This document shows positions 36,101-48,209 of a DNA stretch of 64,000 nucleotides, piece by piece. Location of the stretch: the NCBI GenBank assembly GCA_018697195.1, contig JAGMWU010000029.1:905114-969113 (forward strand), written 5' to 3'. The notes under the pieces are model-generated. The model worked only from the letters and a program-made list of their open reading frames with translations. It was not told the DNA's origin and searched no databases. The stretch's first letter is position 1. Every line of letters begins with the position of its first letter. A program made the position numbers and the translations under genes. The DNA comes from Certhia americana (Eukaryota > Chordata > Aves > Passeriformes > Certhiidae).

Positions 36101-39100
36101 AGCTGATCTAGAAGAAGACTAGATGACTGTGGAAGAAAGGCTCCAAACCCAGTCATGAAGGGAAGATCCAGCCTTTTCCATTTGCAGCTTGAAGGAAACA
36201 TTTCCCCTGTAACCCTGGTTTGTTTAGGACTGCTTTAACCTCAATTTCTGGTCCTTTTCCTGATCCTCTGTGATCTGTTGGTGCCTGGCACCTACTCAGG
36301 GTGAGTGGCAGCACTGAGACTCTGCTTCTCATTTATTAACAGCATTTCCTTTATGTGTGAAAAAGGGAGACACTTTTTGCAGCACCCCCAGAGCAGCTCT
36401 GTGTAACGTAGAACCTGGAAAGTTCTTTTACTCTGGACAGTTTTAGTGAAAACTTCAGTTCTGCTGCAGTTTAGCTTTTGGGCTCCACCTGCATAAAACA
36501 CACCCTTAAATGAGCCACTGAGAGGATGGTTTTTCTTTAAAGACCACAATCCTAATGCCAGATTATTCCACATGTCTAGAGCCAGATCAACAGACCTATG
36601 TAAACAAGACACCATAGACTCTCCACTTGATTTTTTTTTTTTTTAACTTTCAACCATTAAAAAATATAAGTATAAAGAGGCTACTTCAGATTCTGCAGAA
36701 GTAATAATAAAACCAGACCTAATGGGTCACCATATGTGGAGAGGAGTTCTCTTGGGTCTTAGGATATACACTTAGAGAGTGAAGTAAAGAAAAGGAAAAA
36801 ACCAGTAATATTGGCAACTGTTGTTAGGTAGTATAAACAATAGCCAGCCATTGGCTTGGAGCAGAGGATCAAGTTCCAATAGCACTCAATAGGGAGCCTT
36901 CCTTAAAAAATTAGAAGAAGCTGGGTTGGAGCTGGTCCATGCTGGGAATGGCAGAAGAAGCAAAAACAAGAGTAAATGAATGGAAATTAAGCAGCAGGAA
37001 ATGGGGATTTGGCACAAGGTTGGAATTTGAAACTGCAGAGAGGTGTCAGTGATAAAGGTTGGATAGAGTTTCTGGCCAAAAACAGAAAGAAAGAATGCAG
37101 ATGTGTTCATTGAATAAAGTACAGATGTAGAAACAGGGAGAGGGGGGCTGATGGGGAGAGAGAAATAAAGAAAAGGAAAAAAAGAAAAATCTGAGGGGAA
37201 ATAATGGTGAAAGTAGGTGCATTCATGTTTAATGTTTTTTTGGAACAATTTTTTCTCTGTGAGTCTGTGGAGAACGACAGGTCTGGGTTCACCTTGATCA
37301 TTACTTTCTACAGGGAGCAGATTTTTACATTTAACTTATTCTTGTCCCTTGTGTGTTTTGGCCCCACATTCCTTTGGATTGTGCACTGTTCCACATCGAG
37401 GTGTGAGGTGGGATTTGGGATCTGTTCATTTATCATCTGACAGAATCTCTTCAAGTAGAGGAGCTGATGTCATTGCTGGGACTACATGGTATGTGTTCTG
37501 GACCTCTCATAAAGAGTCTGGGATGTAAAGTCTTCTGTGCAGATTTTTATTGGTGCTATCATTTTCTCAATTGTTTTTGTTCCTTCCTACCTCTCTACAG
37601 TGGAGTATTTATGCCTAACTTCAGGCATATGGCAGCACAATCAAAATTTATCATGTATTATTTAAATAAGCCCACATTGTGGCAATTGACAGTAGATATG
37701 TTCTTGCTAATTACAAAGTAGGCTGATTTGCTTAAACTGTTGTGAATATGAGCCCATTTCCCTCTGCAGTTGGGCAGGCTAATGATGGTTTTGTTTCTCT
37801 TTCTGCACTTCATCTGATGAGTGATGTTGTGTTCTTTCCCCAAAGTCCTTTTATGGCCCCCATTGCAGTTGCTTTTGATTTCTTGTGTGGAGATTTGGCT
37901 TCTCACTGCTCCAGTGAGAAGGGGAAGTCCTGTCACTCCTGCTGAACACCCAGTAAACCCAAAGCTGGGAGCTTTGGAGGCACTCGGCTATTTGTCTCCT
38001 ATTGATCTGAGCCCATAAAATAAGAAATATGGTCTTAGCAACTTCGCAAATAATCCCATAGCCTGGAGCAGAGCTCAGGGTAGGGTCTGGACTTTCTAAA
38101 TTTAGGCCGGGCTTCAGCTATTGAACCAATTCCTTCAATGCTGTGCTCACAGATCTGGAGATTAGGGAATAACCAGTCCGGGGATCAGGCAGTCCTTTTG
38201 CAGTGGAACTGCCTCGCCCTAGAGATCCTACAAATGTAATTACTTTTAATTGATGCCTCATGCCTTGAACTCATAAGTTTAAATCTGTATAAATATAAAA
38301 TCAGTTACAAATGTTGTGGTGGGTTTCTGAAGGGTCTGATTCTCTGCTGACCCCTGTCCTGTAAGTCATTTGCCAAGCAGCAAAGTTGGTACTTTGTGTC
38401 TGTTCCACAGTTAATAAATGACCTGCAGGGCACATGAGGCTAGAGCTCCCTGCAAACAGCAGCCAAAATGAATGGCAGTCTTTGAGTAATGTTGGACCAA
38501 ATCATTCTGTGGCTTATGGATTCGTGATGTTAGACTCTCTTCTTGTAATTCAATCTGTCCCAGGCCCTGTTAACTTTTTAAAGATCCTGTCCAGAAAAAC
38601 TGTTTCCCTACACAAGGCAGTTGCAAAAAACAGCTACCGATGTTCTAGGCCTTTCCGTGTGTAAAGATGGGTAACCCTCTACAAAGGACTGGTTATTTGA
38701 CTTTTAAATTCAGTGTAAAGTTCACAAAGAGGACTTCATGTATTATTGTGGCTCAACACAGGTGATGGAAAAAAGATATAGAGAAGTTGAGTAAAACCCA
38801 AGGCATAGAGAGATTGGAAGGAAAAAAAAAAAATGGAGAGGTTAAACAACTGCTTCAACAAAGATGACAGGAAGTTTAATAGAAAAACACGTTTTTAGTA
38901 AGAGAACTACTTATATGGATTTAAATCTGTTCCCTCCTCCTAATCCTTCTACCAGGAAAGATGCAATTCATCAAAGTTATATTGATTAATTAAAGGAAAG
39001 CTGTGAAGAGACATTAAAGCTCCCATTTCAGGGCTAAAGACAACTTCTTGAAGGCTTTATGAAGAAATTTCTTGCTGACTTTCTTCTGAAATTGTGCCTG

Positions 39101-40348
39101 GTGCTGACTCAGGTCAGAGGTCAAGTTTGAGATTAAAGGGCCCAGTGTTATAATAAAAAAACATGGGACAACACAAGATTTGATGTGATGTGCCAATCCT
39201 TGTGTTTCCTGCTTATCTGCATTTTTATTTAACCACGGGACAGTTTTCTGATTAAACCCCCTGGCATCTTGCTGGTGCTTAGTGAAACCAGTCCAGCCTT
39301 CCTGGATATTTTTGGACTGACCATTGAAAATATGTGGCTGGATTGTCCTAATGAAAACTGTGGCAGGTGCTGTCAGACTCAAAGGCTTGGATCAGAGAAG
39401 TGAGGCCAAAATATGGACAATTGGATCGTCTCTGAAATCTGTCCTAGACCTTCATGCTTTGTGATATGAGTTTCTACAAAATATTCCAATAGATATTGTT
39501 ATCTCAGACTTCATGAGAGCTTAGAGCCCATGATCATGGCAATTAATGACCCTGGTTTTACAGAAAGGAAGATCTTAAGCAATCTAAACCAACAATAATA
39601 AACGAAAACTTCCATATTACTTGTAAGATATTAACTTTATCTATTAAAAAAACTCATTGTAGGCTGTTTGCTATTTTACTTTAATTTTTGCAGTTTAGGA
39701 CTTGGCTATCTGACTCTGGATTTTATTTTTCATTGAACAGAAAATAAATTATATTTTGTCATCTAAGCATCATTTGATATTTAGCTCAAGTATAAAATGT
39801 CTCCACTCCAGAAAGTCTTTATTGTCTTTTGAGCTCAAGAAGGAATTTGTAGCTTTTTCACAGCTGTTGTTTTTCTCTAAACTATGAGTAGTGGTTGCAC
39901 AATATTTCCTTTATGTTCCAGAGTATTGTTGGAAAAATTAAACCTGCAAAATTAAATGTTTTTTTTTTTTAACAGACACAAAATTTAGAAGAGTGTTATC
40001 CCTGCTTTTTAATCAGCATCTGGCCACCTTCTTTATTCTATTTCTCTATTTCTGCTTCATATCTCATCCCCTCTCCCCCCACCCTTCCTTTTATGGAATC
40101 TTTTAAGTGTAGATGCTACTTACATGCCTAAACAGCTGTAAAACTACCAGCACAAACCCCCTGGAAATGCTGAACAGATGTGCAGGGGTGGGATACACAT
40201 CTGGGCAGCACTGTCACCACATGGGAGCCTGGACCCTGCACCTTCTTCTCTCACAGGGAGGGCAGAGTGAAAAAGGGCTCTGCTCCAAGGTCTAGCTCCT
40301 TTTGCTGAAGCTTTTCACTGCATAGACTGGAAAGGGAATGCATCCTTA
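33153..40348. other. Non-coding DNA, nothing recognised
   Basis: Seven kilobases without a repeat I recognise. GC-rich hairpins occur at 33233-33245 and 33279-33295 (GGGGCT/AGCCCC). T-runs lie at about 36632-36645 and 39960-39970. A purine-rich tract spans 37130-37205. The stretch 38200-38320, with TAATTACTTTTAATTGAT, resembles a conserved element in composition only. Short open frames throughout are unremarkable. Confidence 0.6.
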
Positions 40349-40470
40349 TGGAATTATGGAATGATTCAGGTGGAAGGGACCTTAAAGTCCATCCAGTCCC
40401 ACCCTGCCATGAGCAGGGATGCTTCCCAGTATCCTAGTGTGCTCCAAGCCCATCCAACCTGGCCGTGGGC
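40349..40470 (-). mobile_element. CR1 LINE fragment (3' end)
   Basis: 'ggaattatggaatgattcagg' in the tail position, then 'tggaagggaccttaaag', 'catccagtcccaccctgcc', 'agcagggatgcttcccag' and 'catccaacctggccgtggg'. It is the reverse complement of the CR1 3' end, truncated after about 120 bp. An ATTCTATGAT string follows directly (40474-40483) and may be a second CR1 tail trace in the opposite orientation. Confidence 0.9.
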
Positions 40471-41104
40471 ACTTCAGAATTCTATGATAGGGTTTGATCC
40501 TAGTCTTGGATTAAAATTTGGACCAGATGAAAGTAACACAGGAGAAATCCTATGGGATTATGAATGACAAAACTCTGTGTGAACACAAGGCAGAGATGCC
40601 AGATATAAAATTAATGCTTAAACCCCCTCAGGCCTTGAGGCCTGGGTTGATGAGATTATCTTGAAAGATCATTGAAAGAAAAAGGCAAGAAAAAAGCTCA
40701 AAGCAAGACACAAAAAGGTGAGATACAAGAGAGGTGCAGAGGGTTGATGTTTAGTGGTTATTTATCAAATACTTTTAAAAACTGCGTCTGAAGAAATTTC
40801 TGCTGCTAAGAACATATAATCACACTAATAATAACCTATAGATTATAATATTTGGCATATGCCACCCCTAAAGTGTTTCCAGGGGTGTCAGAGGGCCATT
40901 GAAGTGAGGCCAGCCCAAGGGTGTGGGACAACAATCAAGCAGGCAAGAGCTATCATGTGAGGGCAAAAATAATTCCTCAGGAGAGCACCAAACCCTTCCC
41001 AGCTCCACCAAAAATTCACCCCATGAATACCAAAGTTAACACTGGACAGACAGGAAGCTGCCTTTCCAGCTCTTTCCATCCACATGGAAGGTGGTGGGAT
41101 TGTT
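40471..41104. other. Non-coding DNA between two CR1 fragments
   Basis: Nothing recognised beyond short open frames. A small palindromic 'ggcctgaggccttgaggcc'-like patch lies around 40630. Confidence 0.5.
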
Positions 41105-41162
41105 GGGGGTGTCCGGTGCAGGACTTTGATGATCCTTCCAGCTCAGCATATTTGATGATCCC
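41105..41162 (+). mobile_element. CR1 LINE tail fragment
   Basis: 'ggtgcaggactttgatgatcc', 'ttccagctcagcatatttgatg' follows the + strand 3' end of the CR1 type with 'ggacttgatgatcctt..ccaactcaggatattc'. About 60 bp remain. Confidence 0.7.
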
Positions 41163-44100
41163 ACAATTCCACCCAGCCTTTTCACCCTGTGTTCTGTGTC
41201 CACACCCTGCATGGAGCACAGGGCAGCAGGTCAAAGGAAGGGGATGGAGAGTGAAGAGAAGCAGCAATTTATTGGAAAATAAAATAAAAAGGGAAGGGGA
41301 ATAGTCTTTGTAGATAGAATAGGCTGGGAAAAATCCACCCTTTGATTCATGCTGGCAAGGAACTGGTGTGGGATGAGGCTGCTCTTGGACATGGTTGGCA
41401 CTGGCGTCTCTTCTGGGAATCCCTTCCTCAGTGCCCATGGCTCTCTTGTGCCTCTCTGTGCCCACTGTGATGAAGTTAGGTTATGTTTCCTATCTAAAAG
41501 CCCTGCCCCAGTGAATTCCTGACTCATTCCCTTTCCACAGACTGTATCCCACACCAAAAATGAGTCAGACACCTCTCCCTAATCACCCACTTTACAATAA
41601 AAACCCCCTTTGCTGCCAAGCAGTGATTTGTCAAGAATCAGCCTGTTAATTTATCTGAGAATGCTGGATGGGATCTATATCAGTGACTGAAAGGTTTTAT
41701 TATTCACTGGAATCGGAAATGTTTCCACAGCTCAGATCTTGCTCTGTTACGTGCAACTCTCACAGTGACAAAATTGACCTCAGTATTAAAACTCCAGATC
41801 TTTGCAACGTGCTTAAAATGATCTTATTGAGTTTGGGCAGTTGTCAGTCTGAGCTGTCTTTGCGTGTTTAAAGATTTCCGTTTAAGCTGAATCATTCACT
41901 GGTTTGGTGGGTACCGAGTTTCTGGGGATATCCAACTTTCCTGATTTAAGCTTCTCTGTGAGATTGTTGCCCACAGGATAAATGGGACATGGTGGGACTC
42001 ACGTCTAATTAAGGTTCTGGGCAGTCTTATTTTATTAACAATAGAGTTTGGTCAAAATTCCCAACATCTGCTTTAAGGCACATGTAAAATTCTGTATTTT
42101 GTGTAAGATGGGAGACTGTCAGGGTGATGACTGGAGAAGGAAGATGGTACATTTCCACACTCAGGACCAGATTTGCAAATAAGGTTGAGAGGACTTCCTG
42201 CCATGCGGGGGTGGCTAATGGGTCTGTTTTTTGTGTTGAAACTATTCGAAAACTGCAGCTGTGAATAAGGATGTGTCCGAGCCACAAGGTTTGGATTCAT
42301 TTCCAGATTCACAGGCATGGGCGTTGGGATGTGAGATTGCAGTCTGAGCTACTCCTTGGATTGGATCCAGTTTAGATCCTTGTGTTTTTCTTTTTGAGCT
42401 TGTTTTGTTCCCTCAATTTGCAGCCTAAGCTGCTGGAAATTTGCAGCCCTTGAATTGCCAGCGTGTTGTCAGGGAGGGCAGAATTGTGTTGGAGAGAAGG
42501 AATTGTAAATGTCCTTCCGAAGAGGGGTCTGGGTCCAGCAGAAATACAGAGATATCACGTGCTGAAATATTTGTAGCTTGGATGTTAAAGCAGCAATGCT
42601 TTGACTGGGCATGGGGCTTGCATTAAAATTGGAATAATTGCTCCCTGCCTTGTCTCTGTGTGATCCTTACATCTTTCCTAAATTTTGGATTGCAGTGTGC
42701 AAATTTCAGTTCCTCTTGCAGGGAAGCTCTGAGGATGAACTTCTGTGCAAACCACTAGTGCCTCAAACAGATCCGTGGAAATGATCCTGCCTGAAGCAGG
42801 GAAGTGGGATTTAGTTCTTCCCCCAAACTGCAGCTCCATCACATCCCCCTGATTTCAGCAGTTTGGCCAAATGTTTAATTACTGCAATTACAAAAGGGCA
42901 TAGTGCTGCATGTCAATCATCCTGCTTGGCAAATATTTGCACATAACCAAGATTGAGAAGAAAACAAATATACAGGATGTGCATATGTTCTAATTTCAAT
43001 GTGAAATACTAATCTTGGAGCCTGCTAGTGTGCAGCAAAATTGGAGCAACACTTACAGAGACTCCCTCTGAACTGACTGAGAGCTCTGAGGGGGAATGAA
43101 CATCCTTTTGTTAGTAATGTTAAATATGAGTTCCTTGAATTTTTTAAGAAAAAGCTCCCTTTTCTGAGTATTTTGACACTTCTGTGAATCTATCTAAATT
43201 TTGCATCAATGTGATTATTTTCATCAGAGTAGTAGCTGGAAAAAATGTTTATTTCTTCCGTCTTGGAATTTTACTGAATAAATATCCATAGGATCCTACA
43301 TGCTGAATTATGATAGAACCATATGGTTTATTCCCAACTGAATATAGGACTTCTGAAAAGGAGGATCGTGGCATAAATTTTTTTTCAGTACAACCATCAT
43401 TGTCTATTTACATCAGTTTCACAAGTATATATTAGGGAAATTAAGCTGTTAAAATATTCCATTTTCTGTTTTTTTTGAAGGGCCACCATGGGATGGTGGG
43501 AGTCGATTTTGATTCTAAGAGAGATGTTTCTGACAGTCAAGCCTGTGAACAAATATGGAAGAAAAGTCTAAAAATGTGTGACTTTTTAATTTTTGTTGGC
43601 TGATATTTGATTCTCTGTCGTATCTAATTTTTTTTTAATCGAATGACTTCTTTCTGTGTAACTGCTGAGAAATCATCTCTGGACGGTGACACAGTTGCAC
43701 TCCCACTCCTGTGACTTTTTCCTCTATTAAAACCAGATGATCTCATTAGGGTTTCCTTCCTAATTTTCATTTCTTTCAGATATTTATTTTGTTCTTTTTA
43801 GCTAAAGCTCACCAAGACATATTTGGATCTGTAAAATTCTGCACAAGGTTAAAATATGAGGCATCTTGGTGTATCTTAAGCCAGGCAGATGTTTTAACAG
43901 CTACGTAGCTAAACTGATTTATTTTTTTTCTTTCTCCTTAATTTCTTTTGACTCTTGTGGGGGGGCAATAAGCAAAGAGGAAAATGAAAAAAAATTACAT
44001 AAACACAAAGGAGCACTTCTTATTAAGAGTAGGTGGGTAAAGGCATTGGAAAAATAATACCTCAAGATGCATTGAAACATTTTGGGGAATTAGGGAATTC

Positions 44101-44389
44101 TGATCTCCTGCAAAAGAAAAAAAAAAAGGGGGGGGGGTGGAAATTAATATTAAAGACAAGCTGTGAGTTTCCATCTGGCCTTGCCGCTTTCGACTAACGC
44201 TTCCATGACGGAATTCATCTGTCCATCAACTGTCAAAAATTCTCCTGTCAGTAAATCCCTGGGTACTCTCCCTCCAGTCCACCCCACTTAAAAATATTCT
44301 AAGCCACAGAGTCCTCCGAATTCCGAATGGCTCCCCTAGCCCCCTCCTTCCCCAGCTCTGCTCTCACTGCTCCCAAAGTTGTAGGGCCT
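41163..44389. other. Non-coding DNA with a possible conserved patch
   Basis: No gene seen. Around 42870-43000 there are TAATTA-type cores and TGTCAATCA (42911-42919), whose complement TGATTGACA matches the PBX/MEIS/HOX composite site. An A-run followed by a G-run lies at about 44119-44137. Confidence 0.55.
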
Positions 44390-44429
44390 GTTTGTTTGTT
44401 TGTTTATTCATTTATTTACTTATTTACTT
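44390..44429. repeat. TTTG/TTTA tetranucleotide array
   Basis: Four TTTG units merge into diverged TTTA/TTCA/TTAC units, a decaying tetranucleotide microsatellite. Confidence 0.9.
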
Positions 44430-44459
44430 CTATCCTCCTCCCTTGGAACCAGGGTTCCT

Positions 44460-44481
44460 GGGGAGGGGGGGAAGGGGTGGG
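44460..44481 (+). other. Guanine-quadruplex motif
   Basis: Four runs of three or more G separated by one or two bases (GGGG-A-GGGGGGG-AA-GGGG-T-GGG) fit the G3+N1-7 quadruplex rule on the + strand. Confidence 0.6.
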
Positions 44482-46831
44482 AAGAGAATGGGGGAGCCCT
44501 CAATCATCTGGAGGTTAAATTCCCACCAAGATCCTCCTAAGTCTCTCTCTTGTAGGCTGACAGCAGACAGCCCACATCTGTTTTAAAACACTGAGTGGTT
44601 GTGAAGTGTGAACTCCCCACTGTTTAATGTAACTACATGACTATTTAATGTACACAGTGGTAGAGCAGCCCCAAATGCCAAACTGTTGTGACATGCCTGA
44701 AGGACATATATAAACATAATATACAGTGGTTTATTGTGACAAAGTGCATCTATACCACAACCAGAGAGGGATTGCTTTGCTCCTGAGTGGAGTCAAATGG
44801 GAGCAGAATATGATTTACCATGCGTTGGGGTTTTTTTTTTGTTTTGTTTTTTTTCATAGCAGGCATAAGACAAATATACATGAAACATATATTCCTTAAA
44901 TTGCGTGGAGTACATTGAAATTCTCCAAAGGAAATGTTGTTTTTTTTAAGCTGAGGATTCATCCAAATTTGTGTGTTCTATGCTGCTATTGATGGTGGGT
45001 ATAGGAAGGAAGGAAACATGTAGGGAATTCAGGCATCTCCTGTAAGGCTCCATCACTTCACATGACCCCAAAATCCCATTTCATAGTCATGATTAAAAGG
45101 GTTACACCTCCCAAAAATTTGTTGGCTATACTGGAGTATGATTTTTTTTATTCTATTCTATTTTTTAACTGAAAACTCATCTGCCTTTGAAACAGCTGCT
45201 TATTGTAGGGTGGGAAGAAAAGTGGGAGAAACATAAAATCTTTAAAACTACATTTTATTTCACTGTTTTCCCTTCAAAAAAGTGTCGGTTACTCATGGCT
45301 TCTGACACATCATTAATCAAGTGATCAGAATTCTGTATTTTACAACAGCAAACCTAATTAACCTTTGCTAGCCACATAGTAGCCAAAAATCATTTCTACT
45401 GTCAAGAGGGGAAAAAAAAAAAAAAACACCCTAAACACTGTACCTCTGAAACATATAAAGATTTCAGAAAGTGAGATTTTTATTTTGCAAGCATTTAATC
45501 AGAGAGGAATTCTAAACTCTGCATATGTGGGTTGCTTTTTTCAACTTCTGAAAAGAATGAAGAAATTTGTAGTGGGGAAGGTTCAAAGGTTTGACTCTGC
45601 TCGTTGCAGAGGGCCAGCTCGGAACATCCCTAAATCCCTTTGGATGATGGCTCAGACACCCCTTCCTGGTAACTCAAGATGCTGTTTGCTAAAAACCCTC
45701 TCTTTAACAGCAAGGATGTTGGTGAGAGACAAAAGATGATGGGAAAGTCTCATCTCAGACTGTTTTACTTCACTGAAAATTTCATTTTAACCTGTCCAAC
45801 GCTCTCTGCGATGCTGCTCCCTCTTGCAATGAATTTCCCATCCTGCAGAATTCCCCTCTGGAGCATCAGTGGCAGATCTTCATGGCTCTCAAGGAGGGAA
45901 TTCTGCCAGCTAGGCAGCTCTGAGTTCAGCTCCTGACCAGAAGGTTTCCTATTACACCTGAATACCCCCACTTAGGGGTTACTTTTCTCTCCTGCACTCC
46001 TCAAAATTAAACAATTTTTAGTTATGGGCTGTATTTATTGTTAGCAGGAAAATAGCAGTTTTAGAGGCAATCAGAACTAAGCATTCTTTTATGTAGCTTT
46101 AGATTTTGAGTGAAGATTATCTTAAAATGTCTTTTAAGTATTAATTGAGGGGAAGGATACTGCAGTAAGTTTCTTGTAAAGGGGGAAAGTTAACTAAATT
46201 ATCCTTATTTTCTTATTATTATTTCTCAAGAGTGAGGATAAAGATTTTGTCAAAATTCCATTGTGGGTCTTCAGCTATACCCAATTGACTAGTTTTGAGG
46301 GAGGGGCCCCCAGTATGCAACCTGCTTGTCTACCACACAAACATCTCCTGCTTTCTTATTTCTCTCTCCTTATTTCTCTTTTATTTTTATGTCTTTACAT
46401 TATTATTTACTTACCTTTTTTTTTTTTTTTTCTTCCTGTAATTTAAGCCATCAGGAAATCTGAATACAAAGTCACACTGAAGTTCAAATCCTGTATGAGC
46501 TTATTAATGAGAGTTTTATTGCAAGCCTTTAGTTAATGTTGTGATGAAATTTACAGTCAAAATAGGGCTCAGCTTGTAAATATTTTCATTTGTCCTAACA
46601 CTTAGTATGATTATCTTTTTTAGAGAATGGCAAGTTTCATTTTTTTTTATAGGTTCATTACGAATCAAAATTTGATTCAGGCATTTGAATTTTCAAATGT
46701 GTGGACTTACCTTCAAGAAGTATTTCTCATTCTAGGTATTTTTCCTGTGAGTTGGATTTCACCAACCATGCTTTTCATTACAAGTAGGGCATCGTCATCC
46801 TTTTGGCCTCGAGGCGCACCACGGAATTGAG
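44482..46831. other. Non-coding DNA, nothing recognised
   Basis: A/T-rich unique DNA with A- and T-runs (about 45413-45426 and 46419-46432). A 10-bp palindrome GCCTCGAGGC sits at 46806-46815, just before the tandem duplication. No gene or CR1 recognised. Confidence 0.6.
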
Positions 46832-46938
46832 CACAAAGTGCATCACCAAATTGGACACAAAGTACATCACCAAATTGTGTCTCAGGGAAGACCTGTGAGC
46901 TACATCACCAAACTGTGTCTCAGGGAAGACCTGTGAGC
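46832..46938. repeat. Nested tandem duplications before the CpG island
   Basis: A 24-bp unit 'cacaaagt(g/a)catcaccaaattg' is repeated (46832-46855, 46856-46879). A 38-bp unit starting 'tacatcaccaaa' and ending 'gacctgtgagc' is repeated with a single mismatch (46863-46900, 46901-46938). The two arrays overlap and share the 'catcaccaaa' core, so the region has been duplicated at least twice. The near identity of the 38-bp copies points to a recent event. Confidence 0.92.
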
Positions 46939-46989
46939 TTGGGGGTGGCTTTCCTTTATTGTGTTTTATTTATTTTTTTTTTCTCTCCT

Positions 46990-47375
46990 CTCCACGTTCC
47001 CCTTCTCCCCCTGTCAGCGTTGCTCGAGCCCTCGCAAGCGCAGGAGGTCACAAACACTGGTGCATATGCAGGAGTCAAACAAATCGCCTTTCTGCGGGAT
47101 TGGGTGGCATGTGTCACCCCTGTCACGGCGGAACAAGGGAGGCAAAGAGCCCAGACAAAGGCGGGGGTGTGCTGGCCCCACCCTGGCAGAGCCTGACCCA
47201 CACGCGGGGCTTTGTGCGGCAGCTGCCGCCGCTCATTGTTCCCCTCCGCGCTCCCCGCCACCCCTGACAACAGCCACCGCCGCTGGCAGCCCACCCCGAC
47301 ATCTGTTCAGCTTTATTGATGCTCTCCTGGAGGAATTCCCAGTGTAAACAGGGAATTCTCCACGGGAACCCCGTG
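46990..47375. promoter_or_regulatory. CpG island, candidate promoter
   Basis: I count about 23 CpG dinucleotides in roughly 385 bp, at about 60% G+C in the core, whereas the flanks are A/T-rich and CpG-poor. The observed/expected ratio estimated by hand is about 0.7, which meets the usual island criteria. Promoter-type motifs are present: an inverted CCAAT (ATTGG, 47099-47103) and an Sp/KLF-like GGCGGGGG (47160-47167). No TATA box is evident. No recognised exon starts from it. It could drive a non-coding RNA, be an alternative promoter of a distant gene, or be a GC-rich enhancer. Confidence 0.6.
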
Positions 47376-47660
47376 TTGTAAAAGGGATGAGCTGCATAAT
47401 GCAAAGATTTAACCACTATTTAAAGGTGTGACACTTGATTGAGAATGACTTGATTTTTTTCCTCTCTCCCTATCTGCTTAACAGTATTTGGCATGAAATG
47501 TCTAGCTTGACTATTTAAATTTTTTTTAAAAAACATTTTAAAATTATTTTTTATTTTGGCTAGGATTTCTCCTCCTTCTCTTCCTTTCTCTCCCTCCTGC
47601 CTTCTTTTGTTTCATTGTTACGATGAATGAAAACTAGGAAAAGAACACCAAAAATGGAAA

Positions 47661-48209
47661 ATGAAGCAAAAAAATTGCAAAGGTGGGAGAAAAAAACCTG
47701 GTTTGTGTGGAGAGGAGTCTGATTACTCCTCTAAAAGCTGTCAAAGCCCACCTACTAGGACTGACAACAAATGGCTTGAAGATCTTTGTGTCTCTCTACT
47801 GAGAATTCCTTCTGAGGGGACTGGAAACTGGGACAGAATGTTCAACATCCACAGTAATAGGAAGAAAAATTATGTACTGAGACATAAATCCTCTTTATTC
47901 CTATGCTTTCTCCTGGTATTTTTAAAAGGGAATCGAGTATGCTTCTGTTGTGCCTCAGCTTTCCGCACAAGCAGCAGCAGATCTGCTCCTGTGGAAAATA
48001 TTCCACTGGATTTTGGCCCCCAAAGAGCTGATCCAAAATCCATACCAGCTGACGAGGATCAGCTGATGAAGATAGATTGGAACTGGCTTTGGGGCAGGAT
48101 ATTGTATGCTGAGGAGGCCAGAACAGCACAAGGGGCTGGGAATTGCTGTGTGTTCTCATCCAGGGAGCATCACGAGGAGACCAGAGCTGGCAGCATTTGG
48201 ACTGCCTGA
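47661..48209 (+). other. 182-codon ATG open frame of unknown status
   Basis: The frame begins at an ATG with A at -3, has an in-frame TGA 33 bases upstream (47628-47630), and ends 11 bases before an AATAAA at 48220. It lies about 290 bp downstream of the CpG island. The predicted protein has a basic N-terminus, a hydrophobic stretch around residues 78-90 and no motif I recognise. A frame this long is not rare by chance in 64 kb of double-stranded DNA, and no splice structure supports it. I record it because of its position, not as a gene call. Confidence 0.12.

Noticed and set aside
36886..37248. 120-codon minus-strand hydrophobic frame
   Set aside because: It arises from a purine-rich + strand tract, so the apparent membrane segments are compositional.
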